Positions 58,801 through 64,000 of a DNA stretch of 64,000 bases are shown here, piece after piece. A program made the translations under genes and the position numbers. The notes beneath the pieces are model-generated. The model saw only the letters and a list, made by a program, of their open reading frames with translations, made no database searches and was not told where the DNA came from. Origin of the DNA: Pachypanchax playfairii (Eukaryota; Chordata; Actinopteri; Cyprinodontiformes; Aplocheilidae); assembly GCA_006937955.1 (NCBI GenBank), contig SSNP01000295.1:214087-278086 (forward strand), written 5' to 3'. Within the stretch, counting starts at the first letter, position 1; the number at the start of each line of letters is the position of its first letter.

Positions 58801-59279
58801 TCCATGCGGCTCCATGTGGACCAGGATCCATCGGGTCCTTCAGACTAACTGGTTTTATCTGTTTCTCCTGCAGATGGACGTGTACTGCAGGAACCATGTG
58901 AGTCTGTCAGTTGGAGGTACAGATGACATGTTCAGGGGTCCAACGCAGGCTGGTTACTTCTATACAAGCACAAAGTTCTACATATCAAATGTGTGTGTGT
59001 GTGTGTGTGTACATGCACGTGCTCATGCTCACCTTGTCTGCCTCTCTTCCATGAATTAAAACAGTGAAATTAAAGATGTTTCATGTTTTATTGTATAAGT
59101 AGAGTTGAAAACGTTCCTGCAACATGATAGAACAGTATTACAGATAAAACCTGTCTCATAGTACAAGTACTACAACTCTGACCTGGACTCGGTTCTACTA
59201 TTTCATTCAGGACCACTTAGCAACAAGTCATCAGGTCTTCATATTGAAGCGAGTCATTTAGATCAAACTGATTTCAGTT

Positions 59280-60050
59280 CTTATGATTTAACTGAGTAGA
59301 TTAGTAAAATGTTTTTAAGGCAGATTGTGTTGAATCTTCACAGGGAGCCAATGAAGTGATGCTAAAACAGGAGAAATATGATCTCCTTCTAACTCTCATC
59401 AGAACTCTGGCAGCAGTATTTTGGATCAGCTGGAGGTCTTTAACAGCACTATTAGAACATCCTGATAATAATGAATTACAGTAATCAAGTAATAAATACA
59501 TGAACTAAAGTTTCTGCATCTCTTTGATTCAAAATGCTCCTAATTTCATCAACATTACGCAGGTGGAAGTAGGTCGTCATGGTAACATGTTTTATATGAG
59601 AACTAAAGGACATGTCCTGGTCAAAGATAACACCCAGGTTCTTTACCTTCTTGTTGGAGGCCAAATTAACTTGTTCCTAAGGCTCTCAGGCCCAAAAGTC
59701 AATAAAACTTCATCATTAAGACAAGCTTGTAATCTCTGCAGCTGGTTGGTCTCATCAGGCTTCATTGATAGATATAACTGAGTATCATCAGCATAAAAAT
59801 GGAATTTTATACCATGTCTAATAATTTTACCAAGCGGTAACATATATATAGTAAAGAGGATTGGTCCAAGCACTGAACCCTGAGGAACTCCATGACTGAC
59901 TCTGGTATATGAAGAAGATTCATTATTTACATGAACAAACTGGAATCTTAACCAAATATAATTCAAATAAATATCATTGATTATGATATGATTCAAACCA
60001 GTTTAATGCAGTTCCCTGAATCCTGATATCATCACAGACATCATCTTCCA
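59280..60050 (-). mobile_element. L2/Rex-like LINE reverse-transcriptase remnant
   Basis: The minus strand reads, in order from 59996, SHGVPQGSVLGPILFTIYML, PLGKIIRHG, FHFYADDTQLYLSM, then after a frame break YCNSLLSGCSNSAVKDLQLI and QNTAARVL. These are the reverse-transcriptase catalytic block (GVPQGSVLGP, YADDTQLY) and C-terminal motif (QxxQNxAARVL) of fish L2/Rex-like LINEs. It is truncated and frameshifted. Confidence 0.85.
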
Positions 60051-60599
60051 CTCACCTCAGGAATCCATGATGTACCCCACTGGGTCGAATCAGGGCATGG
60101 CGGCTCCCTCTTCATGAGCTTTTTGTCCAAAGTGATGAGTGACCACAGTATCAGATACATAATTTGAAGATCATGCAAAGTAGATTCTCTGAGACACAGA
60201 CAAGCAGGAACTTACAATAGAGTAAAGAAACCCTAACCTGGGGTTGTTCCTGTTCTCCTCTATGAGGATGATTCATTATCAGTTCTCTGAGAAATGAGGT
60301 ACATAAACATAAGAATACAGTATTTTTGTGGTGCTTTTTAAATAAAGATGAACTGATCATTATTCTAACTGAAATGTATGTAAAACTATTATCTCATCAA
60401 TATTAACTCAAAGTGGAACATCATCTGTGATGTTTTCAAGAACAGATTCACATGTTAGAAAGTATTGGATTTTAAAATTTATTTTATTTTGGTGGGGACA
60501 TTTTTTCATGTTTCTACTTCAAACCAGTAACAGACTTTAATGCATCGATACGTTGTTTGCCAACCGAGAACATATTAGAATTAAACGGACCGGAACGGT

Positions 60600-60720
60600 A
60601 GAGGGAGTCCGAGTCCGAGTTCTAAAGTATGATCCCAGATGTGAACGTTCCTGCTACCGGCATCAGTCTCATGCCCGCCACCATCACGCCTCTTCCGGTT
60701 GACGCATGCGCAGATTTTTA
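60600..60720 (+). promoter_or_regulatory. Putative rnf175 promoter
   Basis: A local GC-rich patch with CTCTTCCGGTT (ETS-like, about 60690-60700) and CGCATGCGCA (NRF1-like, 60703-60712), typical of TATA-less housekeeping promoters, about 300 bp before the first proposed coding exon. Confidence 0.5.
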
Positions 60721-61016
60721 CTTGCTGTTAAACGTAATATGGTCGTATGTTAGTTTTGTTCTATGTTCTACCCAGTGCTACCTTAACCTACCTGGAACCT
60801 CACCCGTCCATGTTTCCGTTATAAGTGGCGGGCGGGGCCTGAGAGCGCCGGGGCCTCAGAGTGGTGTTCTAAATCTGTAGGTCTTCATTATGGAGGTGGG
60901 TCAGTCTCAGCATAGATATACAGGACATAGATATAAAAGACATAGATACGACTTTTCTGTACACATGCCTTGTAGCTGTTAGCATCTCCACATCTGCACC
61001 AGAAGATAGAAACACG

Positions 61017-63802
61017 ATGGCAGGTGAACATCCTCAGGTGAGCGCTCCATAGATCTCACGTGCTGTATGCTAACTAGCTGTGTAAGCTAGCTGTCAGTTT
61101 TGATGTGGCATTGCTGCAGCGACGTCATCCTGGATACCTGTCCCCTGTGTTCAGTCAGGTTCACCTCGAGCGCCACAGTCTCACCTTTTACAGCATGTCA
61201 CTGGTTTTATGGTTAAATGTTACACCGGGACTCGAACCGGTGCCGCTGAACCACCATGCACGTCTTACTGGACCTGACCCACATCTGGGCTCGCGAGCCT
61301 TCGTGCGTTTTGTCCCTTGTGTGCACAGCTGGTTCGAGCACGTGACCTGACCTGAGATTCATGGCAGTAAAACATGAACCGGAAGTTTTATTTAAACTAT
61401 AATTCCTGAAAACACGATGTTCCACATTGAGACAGACTCATGTTTTGTTTGTCTCCTGGTTTTGACCTAACAGTTTAGAAACAGGGCGTGTCTCTCATGG
61501 TGTTTCAGGTGAGACTTCCTGTCAGCTGCTGTTTGTCTCATTGCAGGACGACCTGCTGAAGATGTCCCACAGAGACACCTGGAAGTGAGTCTGTTTAATC
61601 ACCGTTTACCTGCCAGGACGGACCAACAGCCTGACTCAAACCTCCTCCTCTTCCTCGTCTTCACAGGATGCAGCACGAGCGTCTTCATGTCAAACACCGT
61701 GGTCATGAGGCCATGCACGCAGAGATGGTGCTGATCCTGATCGCCACGCTGGTGGTGGCCCAGATCGTCCTGGTCCAGTGGAAGCAGCGCCATCACCGCT
61801 CCTACAACGTGAGTGATGAAGGTTTGATTTCCTGATGAGGAATGACACATACATCCACCCGGGGGGGGGGACATCAGTAGTTTACTACCAGGCTTGTGTT
61901 ACATCAGATTTACATCAGACGTAGAAACAGCTGCTGTCTTCCACCAGCTGGTGACTCTGGTCCAGATGTGGGTGGTTCCTCTTTACTTCACCATCAAGCT
62001 GTACTGGTGGAGGTTCCTGTCCATGTGGGGGATGTTCTCCGTCATCACCAGCTACATCATCTTCAGAGCCACACGCAAGCCGCTGTCCTGCAGGACGCCG
62101 AGGTCAGTGGATCCTGTGGCACATCAGGGATGCTGCAGCTCCTTGGGGACACAGTGGCGCCTCGGGGCGCTGCAGCACCTTGGGGGGGACTGTGACTCCT
62201 TGGGGACACAGTGGCGCCTTGAGGATGCTGCAGCGCCTAAGCGAATAGAGGTAAGTGGATCCTCGGGACGCTGTGGCGCCTCGGGATGCTGCATCTTTTT
62301 GGGAACACTGTTGTGCCTCGGGGACACCGTGGCGCCTTGTTGAATGGAGGCGAGTTGGTCCTGTGGTGCCTCAGGGACGCTGCGGCTCCTCAGGGACGCT
62401 GCGGCTCCTCAGGGACGCTGCGGCTCCTCAGGGACGCTGCGGCTCCTCAGGGACGCTGCGGCACCTCAGTGGATGGAGACGAGTGGACAAGGCTCGTCTC
62501 TGATCCAGACTCAATCCACCTTCATTAACTTACAGCCAAACCTTGTCACAGAAGACATGGTTGCCATGCCAACTGTAATCCTGCATGTTTTCATGTCCAT
62601 GTTTTCTTCAGTAGACGTGATCTGATGACATCATACTGTTGTGTCACATGTGTTGAACCTTCAGGATGGTCTACAAGTGGTTCCTGTTGATCTACAAACT
62701 GAGTTACGCTGTGGGCGTTCTGGGTTACCTCGCCATCATGTTCACCATGTTCGGCTTCAACGTCTTCTTCAGGTGACTCCACCCTGATGTGGCGTTAACG
62801 TAGGTGTAATAACACGACCTCAGCTCGTTTAGTGCTGGTTGGATTAAGGTCAGCAGGACTTGTTTATAGATATTTATTATATGAACAGATAAAAAACTGA
62901 TCGATCAGATTATGATGTGTTTAGACACACAATAAATAAACAGGTTAATCAGCTCAGGATTATTATCCAAACATCAACCATAGACCACATGACAGAACCT
63001 GACTGTATCCTGGGAAAGGTCCATGTTGATCCTCAGGTCTTCATCAGTGATGAAGATGAGAAGGATTTTACATTCTCTAACACACAGACTGGAACTGGAC
63101 CTTCTGAACCTGAACTCCACACAGGACTCAAACCCGGGGCGGGGTCTGTTCAGAGGCTGGACCAATCAGGACTCAGTTAGAAATCTGGTTCTTTATGTGG
63201 CAGAAAAATAATAAATTATGATTTTAAACAGAGAAAATCTGAATATTCACAGTATCTCATGACAGTAAGAGGAAATAAGTTAATTTTCTGAGTGTAGATA
63301 AACAACCCATCAGTCATGTGACTGAGTGATGCAGGAAGAAGAAAAACTGGTTAAAATAATATCTGAGTCCATGTTCTCATCTGGTACCAGTCAGCTAGAA
63401 GTCTGTTCAGTGTCACACTGTCCATCCTGCTTTGTCTCCATGGTGACGAGCACTCTGACCTCTAGATAATCCACCATGCTGCAATCGCTAACAGCTAACA
63501 GCTACCAGCTACATCACGTGTGGTCAGAAGGACACGGGTTTATAAAACTATTATTATATTAAAGTACAGGAACATTAAACATGATTATGTACTTGTCAGA
63601 TGTTTTTATTAATAATCACTAGATTTTTAACAGAAATAATGAGTCATTGTGTTTGTCTTTCTTCTTCTCTGGTTTGTGCAGAATCAAGGCGGAGGACTCC
63701 ATGGACGTCGGCGTGATCATGCTGTTTTATGGACTGTATTACGGCGTGATGGGCAGAGACTTTGCTGAAATCTGCTCCGACTACATGGCCTCTACAATCG
63801 GG
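61017..63802 (+). CDS. rnf175: RNF175, multi-pass membrane RING-finger protein (5' part)
   Basis: Six exons join without frame break into 195 codons: 61017-61037, 61547-61584, 61667-61808, 61948-62102, 62665-62772 and 63682-63802, then the gene leaves the window. RNF175 and its paralogue RNF121 are membrane E3 ligases; RNF121 acts in the ER/Golgi. Seen: an N-terminal HERLHVKHRGHEAMHAEM block, TM1 (about 40-58, VLILIATLVVAQIVLVQW), TM2-TM3 (about 68-108, MWVVPLYFTIKLYWWRF), TM4 (about 124-152) and the GLYYGVMGRDFAEICSDYMA segment. The C-terminal RING is outside. Residues such as FLSMWGMFSVITSYI and VMGRDFAEICSDYMA fit RNF175 better than RNF121, and nearby trim2 agrees with the human locus. The first exon (MAGEHPQ) is the least certain; ATGGAG|GTGGGT at about 60890 is an alternative. 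Confidence 0.88.
62374..62470. repeat. 19-bp minisatellite in rnf175 intron
   Basis: Five copies of GGCTCCTCAGGGACGCTGC in the intron between exons 4 and 5. A looser family of GGGACRC-TGTGGCGCC words extends back to about 62110. Confidence 0.9.
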
Positions 63803-64000
63803 GTAAACCATCCAGACCAGGTGTCTCTGCTTCTTTCCTTTGGGGACAGGTGAAGCCATGATATCTTGCTTATAGGTGCTGCTGTCTGAAGCCCCGCCCA
63901 CTCACCTGCTAACAATGGCAGTAAACACGTTTTGTGTTTAGTTTATATCGATGGGTGAAACAGAATGAACATTTCATCAGGATTCAGTTTTAAATACCAG
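63803..64000 (+). other. Start of the next rnf175 intron
   Basis: Begins with GTAAACC after ATCGGG. No further exon before the window ends. Confidence 0.7.

Larger units (their letters stand above)
57229..58858 (+). repeat. Duplicated module (two U14 copies plus one host exon)
   Basis: A module of about 430 bp at 57229-57660 (U14 copy 2, exon 57421-57465, U14 copy 3) is repeated at 58427-58858 with few differences. The region between holds exons 57670-57739 and 58369-58415. Confidence 0.88.
56030..59090 (+). ncRNA. Spliced noncoding host gene for five U14 snoRNAs
   Basis: Short exons with good splice signals surround the snoRNAs. Likely exons: about 56030-56115, 56861-56904, 57089-57193 (or from 57104), 57421-57465, 57670-57739, 58369-58415, 58619-58663 and 58874 to about 59090. 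The last exon is followed by ATTAAA at 59055 and 59069. Exons 57421-57465 and 58619-58663 are near-identical, part of an internal duplication. The exons share no continuous reading frame and match no protein I know, so the product is best seen as a carrier transcript (SNHG type) whose introns are processed to snoRNAs in the nucleolus. Exon boundaries are my reading of GT/AG sites and could shift. Confidence 0.7.
59091..61016. other. Between the snoRNA host and rnf175
   Basis: Contains a minus-strand LINE remnant (59280-60050), AT-rich sequence and the putative rnf175 promoter. No other gene is visible. Confidence 0.5.

Noticed and set aside
61223..61262. tRNA-like T arm (CACCGGGACTCGAACCGGTG)
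   Set aside because: The stem-loop geometry is off by one and no D arm, anticodon arm or acceptor could be built around it on either strand.

Overview
The window is nuclear DNA of a teleost fish, probably a percomorph. The evidence is vertebrate exon-intron genes, the neighbouring pair trim2 and rnf175 (also near each other on human chromosome 4), teleost-type L2/Rex and RTE retroposon remnants, a hAT-type element, and heavy microsatellite content. The species cannot be named from the sequence. Three N runs (12695, 13595-13604, 49216-49220) show a draft assembly.

Left part (about 3.3-39.5 kb): an all-plus-strand tandem array of orphan seven-transmembrane receptors. Each has one coding exon, usually preceded by a noncoding leader exon whose splice acceptor lies just before the ATG. 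Six complete coding frames are at 3464, 8220, 15689, 23158, 25625 and 30705. A partial duplicate at 12847 looks like an assembly artefact. The last member, at 38290, carries a stop codon at the end of TM7 and other degenerate motifs. Two members have lost the arginine of the DRY-equivalent motif.

Minisatellites are exceptional: nine arrays with unrelated units (10 to 33 bp) fill roughly 16.7 kb, about a quarter of the window. The largest is 5.67 kb. Several lie in receptor leader introns or directly downstream of receptor coding sequence. Their lack of stop codons produces enormous spurious reading frames.

Right part (about 44-64 kb): a trim2-like ubiquitin-ligase-family gene on the minus strand (13 coding exons recovered; B-box, coiled coil, filamin domain and six NHL repeats visible, RING not found); a noncoding spliced gene on the plus strand at about 56.0-59.1 kb carrying five intronic U14 (SNORD14) box C/D snoRNA copies; and the first six coding exons of rnf175 on the plus strand, running off the right edge before its RING domain.

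The receptors probably act as a lineage-expanded sensory or orphan receptor set. The trim2, snoRNA-host and rnf175 part is ordinary conserved or housekeeping sequence. The most unusual features are the minisatellite-laden receptor array and the five-copy U14 host gene.
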